From Coleophora flavipennella (taxonomy: Eukaryota > Arthropoda > Insecta > Lepidoptera > Coleophoridae), in the NCBI GenBank assembly GCA_947284805.1, contig OX369282.1, positions 4,391,001-4,455,000 of the forward strand: a DNA stretch of 64,000 nucleotides. Reading direction: 5' to 3'. Below, piece by piece: positions 22,001-29,873 of the stretch (position 1 is its first letter; each line of letters opens with the position of its first letter). The notes below the pieces were generated by a model. That model made no database searches. It was not told the origin of the DNA and was given only the letters and a program-made list of their open reading frames with translations. Made by a program: the position numbers and the translations under genes.

Positions 22001-23650
22001 TATTTTTTCCGTTCCCCCAGGAACTGTTTAAGACTATGTTATTTTCAATGCATGCCAAATTTCATCAAGATTGGTCGATTTGTTAAAGCTTAAACAGGTA
22101 ACAACAAACACATTTTCACCGTTATAATATTGGTAAGGATGAACCAGTTCCAAAAGAACTACAAAAGCAGCGCTTCCCCTTTTCTACTAATTTAGGTCCT
22201 ATGTACTAAGTATATATTCGTTCCGTCATCCCCAGCTGCCGGCGGTGCCTGCCCGCTCCCGTCCAAGGTGTACAGCTGCAGCCCCAAGTGCAAGGATAGC
22301 TACGAGTGCAGCCACGGCAAGGTGTGCTGCCCCAACTCCTGCAATGCTTTGTCCTGCTCGGAGCCGGCCAGCGGTGGAGCAGGAGGAGACAAGTACTCGA
22401 GCGGTAAGTTCCCCTTGAAGAAGTTACAGTATTTTTATATTAAGGTATCTATTGTAGTAATTTGTAGTAAGAGAGGAGAATGGCACTGTGTGCTGCCACA
22501 ACTAGATAAAGAGAGAAGCATGCCACCGTGTACTGCCACAACTCGTGCAACTTGAGCAGAAACATCAAAGGAAATATGTTACAGTTTTCTCATAGCGAGG
22601 TATCACCAGTAGGTACAAGTAGGAGAGGAGCTGTTAAGGTAGAGCTAGCTCTACCTTAATAGTTCTAGAACTAGAGCTAGAACATCACAACACTTAAAGG
22701 CGAGGTGTTCTAAAAAAGTATCAGAATAGTTCTGTTCCATCGAATTGGATGTAAGCCATTCTTTTAAATCGTTTTTCTATTCGACTTTGCTTACGTGGTT
22801 GGGTTGATCACGCAGGTTAACTGACCAGGCATGGTCATTATCTGGATAGGTTTGACTGTTGGTAGCATTTTATCTTGAGTCAAACCGTTGTTGCCAGTTG
22901 CTATTATTTTTTATCCACAATTGGTAAGCCTTTGACATCATCTCACCTGATGGATAAGTGACGATGATGCCGAACATGGAAGCGGGCTTACCAAGATTCC
23001 CAAACGCAATGGGGAACTGGCTATCTTATCTTCAAGCCGGAAAACATCAATGCTGTTAACATTGATGCTTGGCAACAAGGCTTAGATAAGATGGTGGTAG
23101 AAAGCCAGGCGGGCTTAGAAAATGCCCTTCCACCAACCAAACCGAATCATAAAAAGTAAGACTCCGCCGGTAATCGAACCCGCAAATTCTGTGAAGTTAA
23201 TGGACTTAACCATTAGTCCACGGAGGCGGTTAAATCACTGGATGGCGTCGTAGGAGTCTTCAGAGGCCCAAGGCGGCTTGAGAACTTCTGACAGTGGGAG
23301 GGGTCAGGTCCGCCAATAGCCCACTACCTCAACCAATCAATCTGGACTTGTCCCAGTGTTTGGAGTATGGCCTAACCTTACCATGTTTGGGAGGAGATTC
23401 GTGTCCCAATAGTGGGGACTTTGTGGGATCTTAACGTACACCGTCCACCTCGATACATTCCTTTATCCACCTTTGTATCTTTTCGCCTCCTGGATACTTT
23501 CCGCTACTTCCTCCAACGTCGTTCTAACTTGCCTCTCTCGGTGTTGCAGCGGGCGCCACCGGCATCTACTGCGGCAACGTGAAGTGCAGCCCTCACGAGA
23601 AGTGCATCACCGACCCCACCACCAAGCGGCAGAAGTGTGGCCGCTACTAG
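10032..23650 (+). CDS. WAP-1: secreted WAP four-disulfide core protein (111 aa, 4 coding exons)
   Basis: Coding exons 10032-10035, 21331-21393, 22236-22403 and 23550-23650 join with all introns in phase 1. Residues 1-22 (MGTVTNLLCVAVVFYVVAYT, then EA) form a signal peptide. The WAP domain has Cys at 28, 37, 41, 47, 53, 54, 58 and 63 with spacing C-x8-C-x3-C-x5-C-x5-CC-x3-C-x4-C, all eight canonical cysteines. After a Gly/Ser-rich linker, a tail has four more cysteines (86, 91, 97, 108) in the pattern C-x4-C-x5-C-x10-C, ending at TAG 23648-23650. WAP proteins are usually secreted protease inhibitors or antimicrobials; which applies here is unknown. Donors are GTAAGT, GTAAGC and GTAAGT, and acceptors TACAG, CCCAG and GCAG. 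Intron 1 (11.3 kb) is packed with repeats. WAP-2, 18 kb downstream, is a paralog. Confidence 0.85.
10204..10438. mobile_element. MITE with AACCGACTTC / GAAGTC(A/G)GTT ends
   Basis: Left end AACCGACTTCCAAAAAAGGA; right end GATTGAAGTCAGTTTTTT. The same element recurs at 42775-43011 and 56590-56795. Non-coding. Confidence 0.65.
10763..11035. repeat. dispersed repeat F, copy 1
   Basis: Matches 24128-24400 over its length through shared blocks CTCATGAAG-like, TTTTGTTTTT-CATCA(C/A)GTCTT and AGAACAAAAT(T/G)TCGTTTTT. Unclassified. Confidence 0.55.
11116..11328 (+). mobile_element. Elem-G copy 1
   Basis: Begins CAAAGTATATA and ends GTGTCCAGGGTAT. It is flanked by 8-bp direct repeats AGTATTAG (11108-11115) and GGTATTAG (11329-11336), 7 of 8 matching. 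The interior GGACACTCCCTGC(G/C)GCTC is shared with the copies at 20712 and 34464. Confidence 0.7.
11419..11715 (-). repeat. RTE-1 3' fragment
   Basis: Minus-strand copy of the RTE-1 C-terminus and tail, from CATAATATCAGCCGAAAAATG to GGTTACGTTGGTTCTCCTC. 5'-truncated; no functional frame. Confidence 0.8.
11735..12069 (-). repeat. SINE-2, near full length
   Basis: Minus strand: A-rich tail (TTTTTTTAATTCATAATTGG) at the left, tRNA-like head (ACCTCCTG...CCATTACTCCACGGAGGCGG) at the right. Confidence 0.85.
12082..12318 (-). pseudogene. RTE-2 type LINE, C-terminal fragment
   Basis: The open frame reads VVQIALDLPEQKKIKG, PPITWWSKIQRDLK and then a KDRVSWVRRARNPT tail. This resembles the C-terminus of another RTE-like retroelement ('GRPPxTWW' block followed by a 'DRxxWRxR' block), also seen at 52285. 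5'-truncated. Confidence 0.6.
12303..12602. repeat. foldback element with duplicated core
   Basis: CATGGTCATAGTACAAAGAA at the left is mirrored by a TTCTTTTTACTATGACATG block at the right, and GATTTGTATGTGTGC by GCACACATACAAA. A core CGCACGCACACTACAATAAA occurs twice in tandem (12387 and 12436). Confidence 0.7.
12649..12959 (+). repeat. SINE-1, full length, head type ii
   Basis: Short target duplication AATGGAA (12642-12648 and 12960-12966). Head GGCGTAATGG with GTGGTTCGATCC as B box; tail GCTGATATGATGATC. Confidence 0.85.
12965..13185 (-). repeat. Rep-D copy (minus)
   Basis: Contains GGGCTGAAATTTGGCATGTA and ends GCAAAGCTGCGGGCATCCACTAGTA, the mirror of the Rep-D start. Confidence 0.6.
13449..13616. 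repeat. snap-back pair of SINE-1 type i heads
   Basis: A plus-strand head AAGCGTCGGTGGCTCAACCG at 13449 faces a minus-strand head (CCGGCTGAGCCACCGACGACG) ending at 13614, with only the head-proximal part of the minus copy between them. Confidence 0.65.
13622..13927 (-). repeat. SINE-1, head type ii
   Basis: Minus-strand copy from CATCATATCAGCTCATATACG to the head near 13927. It carries a small tandem slip (AGTCACCTTTAGTCGACC) near 13700. Confidence 0.8.
13945..14247 (-). repeat. SINE-2, near full length
   Basis: From TTTTTTTATTCACAATTGAT to the tRNA-like head ending at GCCAGAGAGGTGGTT. Confidence 0.8.
14312..14640. repeat. 'ACCCGACTG' repeat, three tandem-like starts
   Basis: ACCCGACTGCGCCAGAAAGG (about 14320), ACCCGTCTAGCCCAAAAAAGG (about 14479) and ACCCGACTGGCTTAAAAATAGG (about 14585) start successive similar segments. 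A related copy is at 56885. Unclassified. Confidence 0.5.
14700..15170. repeat. foldback element I
   Basis: Left arm (14815-14935: GGAGGCTCGAG, GAACTACGT-type, ATATCGATGTTTGTAATTAG) is mirrored by the right arm (15040-15165: CTAATTAAAAACATCGATAT, CTCGAGCCTCC). One arm alone recurs at 27305-27425. Confidence 0.65.
15170..16750 (-). repeat. Rep-D copy (minus) expanded into a tandem array
   Basis: Rep-D sequence in minus orientation surrounds and supplies the tandem unit. It ends near 16745 with ACGGGCGAAGCTGCGGCAAA. Each unit yields a chance minus-strand open frame; these are not genes. Confidence 0.7.
15341..16690. repeat. tandem array, about 10 units of 124-136 bp
   Basis: The anchor ATTAGCATAG occurs at 15341, 15477, 15610, 15745, 15869, 15993, 16117, 16241, 16374, 16505 and 16635. 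The intervals are 136, 133, 135, 124, 124, 124, 124, 133, 131 and 130 bp. Units share GTGACAAA, CCTGAGGGTTCAGGA and ACGTGATATTTACACAG. Confidence 0.9.
17003..17520 (+). repeat. Rep-D copy
   Basis: Starts GGTTTTGCCCGCGGCTTCGC and runs through GCGAGCGTGGAAATGAG and CTATGTCAGGATATGC to the terminal TTTTCACATATAAAATATTA. Confidence 0.75.
17521..18112 (+). repeat. Rep-J copy, split by a hAT MITE
   Basis: TCCCGGCGAACTTCGTACC at 17526 begins the repeat. A MITE (17554-17887) interrupts it, and the (TACCC/TACAC)n array resumes at 17888-17990. The 3' part (ATAAGAACCTTCTCCTGACA ... ATTCATTTTTATAT) ends near 18110. Confidence 0.7.
17554..17887. mobile_element. hAT-type MITE with perfect 8-bp target duplication
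   Basis: TIRs TAGGGTTGCCAGG at the left and CCTGGCAACGCTA at the right (one mismatch). They are flanked by identical CTTACACT at 17546-17553 and 17888-17895. The interior is rich in AGCCGGAC motifs and non-coding. An 8-bp duplication and TAG-starting TIRs fit the hAT superfamily. Confidence 0.85.
18113..18605 (+). repeat. Rep-J copy with long pentamer array
   Basis: CTAGCTGTTCCGGCGAACTA begins the copy. The array of TACCC and TACAC pentamers spans about 18140-18475, followed by TCGGTCAAGCCGTTTCGG and the end TATGTAAGAATAAGGA. Confidence 0.7.
18605..19026. other. no recognised feature
   Basis: Intronic sequence of WAP-1 with no recognised repeat or exon. Confidence 0.3.
19027..19302. mobile_element. 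HP1 hairpin MITE
   Basis: TACAGGTTGTAACAAAATTG at the left, CAATTTTGTTACACCCTGTA at the right. Subterminal GTTGTTC blocks are inverted. The arms pair over more than 60 bp. Confidence 0.85.
19350..19500 (+). repeat. dispersed repeat K ('GTGTCTGGTAGCCC')
   Basis: GTGTCTGGTAGCCCATGTCA, TACTTTGGGGCCAG and a (TATT)n tail. It resembles a LINE 3' UTR but was not assigned. Confidence 0.4.
19520..19985. mobile_element. HP3 hairpin MITE with palindromic flanks
   Basis: The core TACAGGGTGTAACATA...TATGTTACACCCTGTA spans 19549-19954. The inverted repeat continues outside it, with ATTAATCCCTGCCACAGTAT at the left and ATACTGTGGCATGGATTAAT at the right. Confidence 0.8.
20084..20359 (+). repeat. SINE-1, head type ii, 9-bp target duplication
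   Basis: AAATTATAA at 20075-20083 and 20360-20368. The head is shortened (GGTGGCTTAACGGCTAGG) but the B box GTGGCTCGAATC is present. Tail GCTGACATGATGATGATG. Confidence 0.85.
20415..20703 (-). repeat. RTE-1 3' fragments, interrupted
   Basis: Two minus-strand RTE-1 pieces (about 20415-20585, and 20590-20703 beginning ATCATATCAGTCGAAAG). The second resumes at 21198 beyond Elem-G. Confidence 0.65.
20712..21189 (-). mobile_element. Elem-G copy 2, containing an HP1 MITE
   Basis: Flanked by identical CCGTGAAC at 20704-20711 and 21190-21197, which fixes the ends: CAAAGTATA at the 5' end and GTGTCCGGGATGT at the 3' end (minus strand). An HP1 element sits inside its 5' part. Confidence 0.8.
20910..21180. 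mobile_element. HP1 hairpin MITE inside Elem-G
   Basis: TACAGGGTTTAACAAAATTG ... CAATTTTGTTACACCCTGTA, inserted in the TATA-rich 5' end of Elem-G. Confidence 0.85.
21198..21310 (-). repeat. RTE-1 3' fragment next to the WAP-1 exon 2 acceptor
   Basis: AGTGGGAGGCCTTCCTACGC and CGATGCACGGTCGCTACTCG mark minus-strand RTE-1. It ends about 20 bp before the acceptor AG at 21329-21330. Confidence 0.7.
21331..21393 (+). CDS. WAP-1 exon 2 (signal peptide)
   Basis: The acceptor TCTCTGTTACAG and donor GTAAGC bound a 63-bp exon, phase 1 at both ends. It encodes residues 2-22, a hydrophobic signal sequence, plus one base of codon 23. WAP-2 exon 2 is also 63 bp. Confidence 0.82.
21420..22140 (+). repeat. 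Rep-D copy in WAP-1 intron 2
   Basis: Starts AGCTTTTGCCAGCGGCTTTG; contains GCGAGCGTGGAAATGAG twice over; ends TTATAATATTGGTAAGGAT. Confidence 0.75.
22236..22403 (+). CDS. WAP-1 exon 3 (WAP domain)
   Basis: 168 bp, phase 1 at both ends, acceptor CCCCAG and donor GTAAGT. It holds the complete eight-cysteine WAP domain, including KVCCPNSC, and a Gly-rich linker. GC content is far above the surrounding intron, as expected for a real exon. Confidence 0.9.
22908..23235 (-). repeat. SINE-2 in WAP-1 intron 3
   Basis: Minus copy from TTTTTTATCCACAATTGGTA to the head ending CCACGGAGGCGGTT. Confidence 0.85.
23550..23650 (+). CDS. WAP-1 exon 4 (four-cysteine tail, stop)
   Basis: Acceptor GTGTTGCAG. 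Encodes GATGIYCGNVKCSPHEKC and an end with Cys-108, then GRY and TAG. Phase 1 entry (codon GCG split across the junction). Confidence 0.88.
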
Positions 23651-23754
23651 TAGACACGACTCCTGCACCCTAATATCGACTATAAAGCCACTATCACTCA
23701 AAGACTACACGCCAGAGACATTGTTGCCATATAAAATGGCCTGAGTACTTTTCA

Positions 23755-23981
23755 TTAGAATTTTCCAACAAGGAAACAATAACCTAACCTAAAAATTAAA
23801 TTCTTTCTTTATAAAACAATTCTGATACCTACCAATGTTTTTAGTTATTAATGTTACAAATTAATAATGTAACATTACATGTAACATGAAGAACCTTTTC
23901 GGTTGGTGTTAGAATGGTTTTAAAAGGAAATAATTTAATTTTTTAGGTTAGGTTATTGTTTACATTGTTGGAAAATTCTAA
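23755..23981. mobile_element. foldback MITE in the WAP-1 3' flank
   Basis: TTAGAATTTTCCAACAA and AACAATAACCTAACCTAAAA at the left are mirrored by TTTTAGGTTAGGTTATTGTT and GGAAAATTCTAA at the right. Pairing continues inward. It begins 104 bp after the WAP-1 stop. A GTACTT/AAGTAC pair at 23745 and 24000 may be the true ends. Confidence 0.8.
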
Positions 23982-24127
23982 CGAGAGTTACTTTAAGTAC
24001 GTACACACTTTCATTGCTGCTAATACATCGACGGTATACCCACTCTATATTTCGTCCTCTCTTTTTTTCTATTTTTATATTGATTTTTTTTCAACAATAG
24101 ACGTTGTAATTTTTAGCTTGAGGTTTT

Positions 24128-24400
24128 ATGCGAATAGGAATGACGACAGCATCAGAAATAAATTATAAAATCACTAAATTGCCCTCCTACTTAAACTTCA
24201 GAAAACCTCACTCGTTTTGTTTTCCATCAAGTCTTTGATTTTTAATTCAACAAAATCGCAAAATGAGTACATAGATGAAGCTGCAAAACTATGACGTCAC
24301 GCCTAGGTATTTCAAACATTTTTAGAACAAAATGTCGTTTTTTACAGATGATAAAAAGTAAATCAGATGACTAACATTCGTCATCCCTATTATATTATTT
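24128..24400. repeat. dispersed repeat F, copy 2
   Basis: Matches 10763-11035. It contains AATAAA at 24157-24162, which could serve as a distal poly(A) signal for WAP-1, but this is unproven. Confidence 0.55.
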
Positions 24401-24950
24401 AAGAGTTATGCCGCCGCTAACGACCGACTATGTAACCACATTTTACTTTAATTAAGGACTTTTTTAACGAAAAAAATGTTTAGTAATTTACAGGATATGA
24501 GGAGTTGATTATGATTTCCTCGAATTCTATTTTAATACACGGAACTAAAGAAAAAAATATCCTAATGTACCTTTTTTTCTAGTTGTAACCATAGAACTAC
24601 TGCAATTTTAATCGAAACATAATGATAATTTATGAACTTCATAAAATTACAATATGAAATGATTTAGTTTTCTTACTTTTTGGAAATTATTTTTATTTTA
24701 TTTATATCTAATTAATTAAAACCACAATTTTCCCACGATTCGTCCGCAGCGATTGACGTAACAGCCACGTTGCAGTACGAGCTGACAAGAACTTTATTTC
24801 CAAGCTATTTCGTTCGATGTTTGAAAGATCGTGAATCGAGTTGCTAATTTTTGGGACGGAGGAGCCTTAATAAAATACATTTCTGGTACACTGCTGGCTT
24901 GACACAAGGCATAGGTAGTGACCACAGATAAGAAAAAAAAAATTGCCGCT
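24400..24950. other. no recognised feature
   Basis: AT-rich intergenic DNA without a recognised exon or repeat. Confidence 0.3.
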
Positions 24951-24954
24951 CGTA

Positions 24955-25082
24955 GTGATAAAGTAATACTGTAGTGAAGTGGCAGGAGCACCTCCAGCTT
25001 GGTAAGCCCGCTACCATCTTCGGCATGATAGTCACTTACCACCGACGAGATGATGCCAAGGGCTTGCCAATTGTGAATAAAA
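24955..25082 (+). repeat. SINE-2 3' fragment
   Basis: CTTGGTAAGCCCGCTACCAT ... CCAATTGTGAATAAAAAAA: the 3' part of SINE-2 in plus orientation. Confidence 0.75.
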
Positions 25083-25084
25083 AA

Positions 25085-25496
25085 AGGACCAGTGGGCTAG
25101 GTACTAAGTAACTCAGGATTATTTTTATTATTCAGTTAATAATGTAGTTTCATTAAAATCATTTTTAGAATTCTTTCATTTTTCATTATTATATTACAAT
25201 AGAAGGAGATTAATTGATGAATAAATTACTCAATGCTCATTTAAGTAGGTAAGTCCTTTTGTATTGAAACCCAAAAATTTGAAATTAAATGTATCATCCT
25301 GGCTCTTTACTCTACTGGCTGACTGTTTATGTCAAGAAACAGACTCGATTGGTTAATTTTTGTATGCTAAGAAAGTCATCGTCGTATTTTATAGTAATTA
25401 TAAATTAGTTACTAGGTACTCAGGATTATTGTATTGAAATTTATTATAAGTTAATTTTTAACATGTACACTCCGACCTTTTATTTTACACACACTA
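25085..25496. other. no recognised feature
   Basis: AT-rich intergenic sequence. Confidence 0.3.
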
Positions 25497-25765
25497 TACA
25501 TGGTGTTACAAAATTGGTGTAGGTCCCGTTAACTGGGGCTTCTACTCATTATACTGATCAACTTTTGTTCTACGCCTTTGCTGAAAACGTAAAAATTTTT
25601 TTTTAATCTTCATACAAAGCGATCAGTTCATAAACCGATTTTGTGCATTTTAGTATGGAGGGTCCAATTTTTTTTTTTGAGAATTGACTAGGGTTCCTTG
25701 AGGAAAGTTGTTCAGCATGATGAATAGAACCCCCAGTAAACGGGACCTACACCAATTTTAATACA
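25497..25765. mobile_element. HP1 hairpin MITE
   Basis: TACATGGTGTTACAAAATTG ... GGACCTACACCAATTTTAAT; the right terminus has decayed. Confidence 0.75.
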
Positions 25766-25794
25766 TATTATCTATTTCAGAACTGAAAACATCA

Positions 25795-26690
25795 AAATAT
25801 AACACCAGTCAAGCGCGTATCGGACCACGCATATAGTGTAGGGTTTCGCAGCTGTCACTTCAGAACTTAAGGCGATGAATTTGTAAAACAGTTGTCTCTG
25901 TTTTTTCCTTTACGTGTAAAGAGTCAAGAAAATAACCACCCTTTTGCACTTTTTCAAAGTTTTACGTTGTTATTTCTCTTTAGACTTCAATTTAAAAACT
26001 AAAATTTAGCAGATTCTCTGTAGTACCTAAAAAGAAATAAGTATCTCCATATAAAAACTATGTGCAAATTTATAAATTTTATTCATGTATACAATTCGTT
26101 TTAGACTTTTTTTAGACGTTTTAGACCCGTTTTTGGTAGTTTTTATGATCGAGTAAAGTACACACTATCGTGTAACATAGCACATTCCTCAGACAATATC
26201 CTTAAGTATGTCCAATATCTTTTGCAAGACCGATATTTAGTAGTAATTACCCAAAAAATTTGATCTAGCAAAAGGGTTTCTCCGCTTCTCCACCGGTGCC
26301 TCGCCTTAAGGCGGTAATATTACAGATTTTCGTTATTTTGACATCAATTACTCCTATACGATAGAAAACCCAAGGTTAAAAAAAACCCTCATTGTTGATT
26401 ATGTTCCTTATAGTCAAAAGCTATTAGAAATACGATGGAGCAGTTTTGGCTTAATGGAAAAAATCCCAAAGATAGGTCTACACCATTACTTTCAACTCTA
26501 GTTATGACGTATAAATAAAAAAATATATATACAAAAATATTTTTTATGATAATACAAAGTGATTAATGTTATTATTTTTTAAAACTTTCATTATAGTTTT
26601 TGATTGAAACGAAAAAACCATTCAAAAAGTGTGGTTATTTTTTTTACTCTTTACACGTAAAGAAAAACACAGAGACAACTGTTCCAATCA
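25795..26690. repeat. Rep-E start followed by a long-spaced inverted repeat
   Basis: GTCAAGCGCGTATCGGACCA (Rep-E start) leads into ACAGTTGTCTCTGTTTTTTC and CGTGTAAAGAGTCAAGAAAA at about 25881-25960. This is mirrored by TTTTACTCTTTACACGTAAA and CAGAGACAACTGT at about 26612-26680. Confidence 0.5.
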
Positions 26691-27210
26691 ATACCTCGAT
26701 TTAACTTTTCAGTCACAACATGATACCCGAAATGATTTTTATTCGGAGGTCTTATAACAGGCAAAGGGTAAAAAATATTATTTTAAAAAGTATAAGTATG
26801 AGGTTCTACTCGTAAGTATATGTTCAAGGATGCTCTTGAACTCGAAATCTCCAATTGAGCAAAAATCGCTAGGCTAACGAATAGCAGGTGTCTTCACAAC
26901 AAATCTATGTCTATGTCAAATTTGACATAGACATCCAATGAAACCGATACCATAGTACAAGCAGAATAGTAGGTTATCTTCATACCATGGTCACTACAAT
27001 ATAGCGGCTTACATTAGCGCAACGAATGTACTTACGCAGAGCAACGGAAGGGCACTTGCGGGGCAGCGGGCGGCGGGGCACAGCCTGGCAAACTCCGCGA
27101 GTTTGCCAGGTTGACTACAGGCTAGTATGGGCTAGTACCTACGCCGGTGGCACATCGTGCGACATCAAAGGCGTTGCGCTACTGTAAGGAATATCGTAAT
27201 ACTGTGGTAT
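26690..27210. other. no recognised gene
   Basis: Contains a partial copy of the 12303 foldback arm near 26965 (AGAATAGTAGGTTATCTTCA) and a GC-rich patch at 27050-27115 with mirrored CCTGGCAAACTCCGCG / GAGTTTGCCAGG. Confidence 0.35.
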
Positions 27211-27212
27211 AG

Positions 27213-27425
27213 TCACTCCCTGCCGCTCTCTAGATTCCGACCTCGTGCATTTTAGTATGGAGGGTCCAATATTTATTATTTTTTCCGTTTTTATTTTTAC
27301 TATAGAAAACTAATTACAAACATCGATATGTGTTTACTCAATATATTTACAAAGTTTGGATTCAATCCGGCATGTAGTTTTGTATTAAAGCGGAACTACG
27401 TTTGTATGGAAACTCGAGCCTCCTA
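27213..27425. repeat. Elem-G scrap, HP1 scrap and foldback I arm
   Basis: CACTCCCTGCCGCTCTCTAG (Elem-G), then TTTAGTATGGAGGGTCCAAT (HP1 interior), then AACATCGATATGTGTTTACTC to GGAAACTCGAGCCTCC (foldback I arm). Confidence 0.55.
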
Positions 27426-27749
27426 GGGTTTAAAAGCAGTTTAGATAATTAAAAGAATGTTTCTTTTGAGCAAAAATAACTATCTTCGATTTTATTAACT
27501 TTTTGCTGATTCGATAAGGCCAGCAATTTTTTTAAAATCTTTGAATACAGTGTTAACTAATTATTATTCAAAATGAAGGAAGGAATAAGTTTTCTTTGAG
27601 TTAAATATGCTATCTTCTATATGTAGGGCACATTCTCTCCAGGTGGGGCTCTTTCATTCCACCCTGTATATACTTTGCCGATAGCACTGTATTACAATAT
27701 AAGCCACTGTATTGTAATATTTTGCCGATACTAGCTCTTAAATACACAT

Positions 27750-27832
27750 ACTCTCCTGTCCGGGAGGTCATGGTTCGAATTCTGCCACGTACCAATTTGT
27801 TTTCCAGTTTCGATTTCATATCTAATCTAATA
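27750..27832 (+). repeat. SINE-1 head fragment
   Basis: TCCTGTCCGGGAGGTCATGG, TTCGAATTCTGCCACGTACC and GATTTCATAT: the type ii head region only. Confidence 0.7.
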
Positions 27833-28064
27833 TTTTATCATATCCTGTTTAAGTTTTCCTCTCATTAGGCAGATGACTTATAGGAGTTGTTTGCGAAGAA
27901 TAAGTTGTAATACAAACAACTGTCTTACTATAAATACTTAGGATAAAACTCAGGTGTAGAAAACCTTCTTTTTTGTCCATTTTAGGAACTTCACAGTTGT
28001 TGAAAATCACTAGAAATTTGGCTGATTTGACTGTTATTGACATACTAAAGTAAGACATACTCAA

Positions 28065-28580
28065 CTGGAAATATACGGACGGATAACCTTTGACATGGGC
28101 TGGGAAGACCCGCGGGGGAAAATTGTAGTGATCGTTTGGTAAACAACATATGTACGGATAACCTTCGACATGGACTGCTGGGTTCGTCCCACTAAGGAAA
28201 ACCGTAGTGACCATTTGGTAAACAACATACGTACGGAGAGCCTTTGACATGGGCTGCTGGGTATGTCCCGCTGGGGAAAATCGTAGTGACCATTTGGTAA
28301 ACAACATACGACCACTACGATTTTCGGCCGCGGGACGTCCCCAGCCCATGTCAAAGGCTATCTGTGTTTATCACAAACTTTCGGACTCTTTACGTATGTT
28401 GTTTACCAAATGGTCACTACGATTTTCCCTAGCGGGACATACCCAGCAGCGCTACATATTATGTACGGATAACCTTTGACATGCGCTGCTGGGTATGTCC
28501 CGCTAGGGAAAATCGTAGTGACCATTTGCTAAACAACATACGTAAAGAGTCCGAAAGTTTGTGATAAACACAGATATAGG
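28065..28580. repeat. cluster of direct and inverted about 80-bp units with a 94-bp palindrome
   Basis: The unit (GGATAACCTTTGACATGG, CTGCTGGGTATGTCCCGC, AATCGTAGTGACCATTTG, TAAACAACATACG) occurs in plus orientation three times from 28075, inverted near 28308 and 28390, then plus again at 28466. Arms 28359-28452 and 28483-28576 are 94 bp each and differ at about one base. Confidence 0.85.
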
Positions 28581-28682
28581 AATAACACCTGTGTGTCTTA
28601 ATACTTTGCCTATATTGAACGAAATTTATGCCTTTACCTTTTTTAAAAAAAAAATATATACCTTTTATACGAATCACAAATG

Positions 28683-28950
28683 AGGAGAACCGTAGGAGAA
28701 CCAAAGTAACCGACATAGCTCACAGAATCGCTAAACTGGCAGTGAGCAGGGCTTAGCTCGTAAAACAGATTGCCGTTGGGGTAGTAAATCTCTTGAATGA
28801 CGACTGCGCATCGCAAGACGAAGCGTAGGCAGGCCTCCCACACGGTGGACTGACGACCTGGATGCGGGCAGTGCAGGACCGGTCGTCGTGGAAATCCTTG
28901 AGCGAGGCCTTTGTTCAGCAGTGGCCGTCATTTAACTGATAGATAATGAT
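28683..28950 (+). repeat. RTE-1 3' fragment
   Basis: GGAGAACCAAAGTAACCGAC to CAGTGGCCGTC and a degenerate ATAATGATGATG tail. Confidence 0.8.
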
Positions 28951-29139
28951 GATGTGCCTATATTATTCATGTTTCTGTGGTGCTAAACGATTGAATTCGA
29001 AGCTAGTTTGTCGATTCTCATTGGTCAAGCTCTAAAGAGCACAACTTTGGGAATCTCCTTCTAAAGAAAGGGGTAGTTATAGAACTACGAGTACGGTGTG
29101 AGTTCGCTGAGTGATGCTGCACAAAACAGGGTGACATAT

Positions 29140-29375
29140 GGGTGTTGGCAATAGAGAACTGGCTATCTTATATTCAAGCCAGAACACATCAATGTTGTTA
29201 ACACTGATGTCTGGCGGCAAGACTTAGATAAGATGGTGGTAGCTAGCCAGGCGGGCTTAGAAAATGACCCTACCACCAAACAAACCGAGTCTTACAAGTT
29301 GATCCCACTGAGAATGAAACCCGCGACCTCCTGGTGTGAAGCGAATGGAGTAATCATTACGCCACGGAGGCGGTT
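29140..29375 (-). repeat. SINE-2, 3'-truncated
   Basis: GAGAACTGGCTATCTTATAT to the head end ACGCCACGGAGGCGGTT. The A-rich tail is missing. Confidence 0.8.
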
Positions 29376-29391
29376 ATATACTGATGATATA

Positions 29392-29867
29392 CAGTCAAAC
29401 CTGTGTAAGTGAGAACTGGGTAAGCGAGAAAACTCTATTAATGAGGGTGTTTGCCAGGTCCCGTCATTTTGCCCTTTTAAAGCCTCTATATGAGAGAAAC
29501 ATAAAACTTGTATTAAGTGACAGTCATTTTTCATGCGTGGACCTCTTTAAGTGAGATTGCTCTTGCCTATACCTCTATAAGCGAGAGTTTACTTTTGCTA
29601 TTGTATTTTAAATTTCAAGGGACTCTTAATTCATTCGAATGACCAGATGTGCGTCTGTTATTGTTTTCTATAGTTCTAGGAACTTACGTTGCATTCCAAT
29701 GACATATACAATAAAAACAATAAATATACCGTATTTTTATAGACCTCTATAAGTGAGACAGATTCCTCCTGTAACTCTGTAAGCTAGAAACTCGGGTTAG
29801 TGAGAAACCTCTATAAGAGAAAAACAGATCGCGGTCCCTTGAGCTCTCACTTATCAAGGTTCGACTG
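29392..29867. mobile_element. pogo/Tigger-like MITE with TA target duplication
   Basis: TIRs CAGTCAAACCTGTGTAAGTG and, inverted, CACTTATCAAGGTTCGACTG, flanked by TA on both sides. CCTCTATAAG(T/C)GAGA occurs repeatedly inside. TIR start and TA duplication fit the Tc1/mariner-pogo group. Non-coding. Confidence 0.8.
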
Positions 29868-29873
29868 TACTTA

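Noticed and set aside
22268..22555. 95-codon single-exon WAP frame
   Set aside because: It reads through the donor at 22403 into the intron; the spliced model with WAP-2-like exon phases fits better.
27849..28354. 166-codon minus-strand frame
   Set aside because: Chance frame through the palindromic repeat cluster; the protein is itself repetitive and matches nothing.
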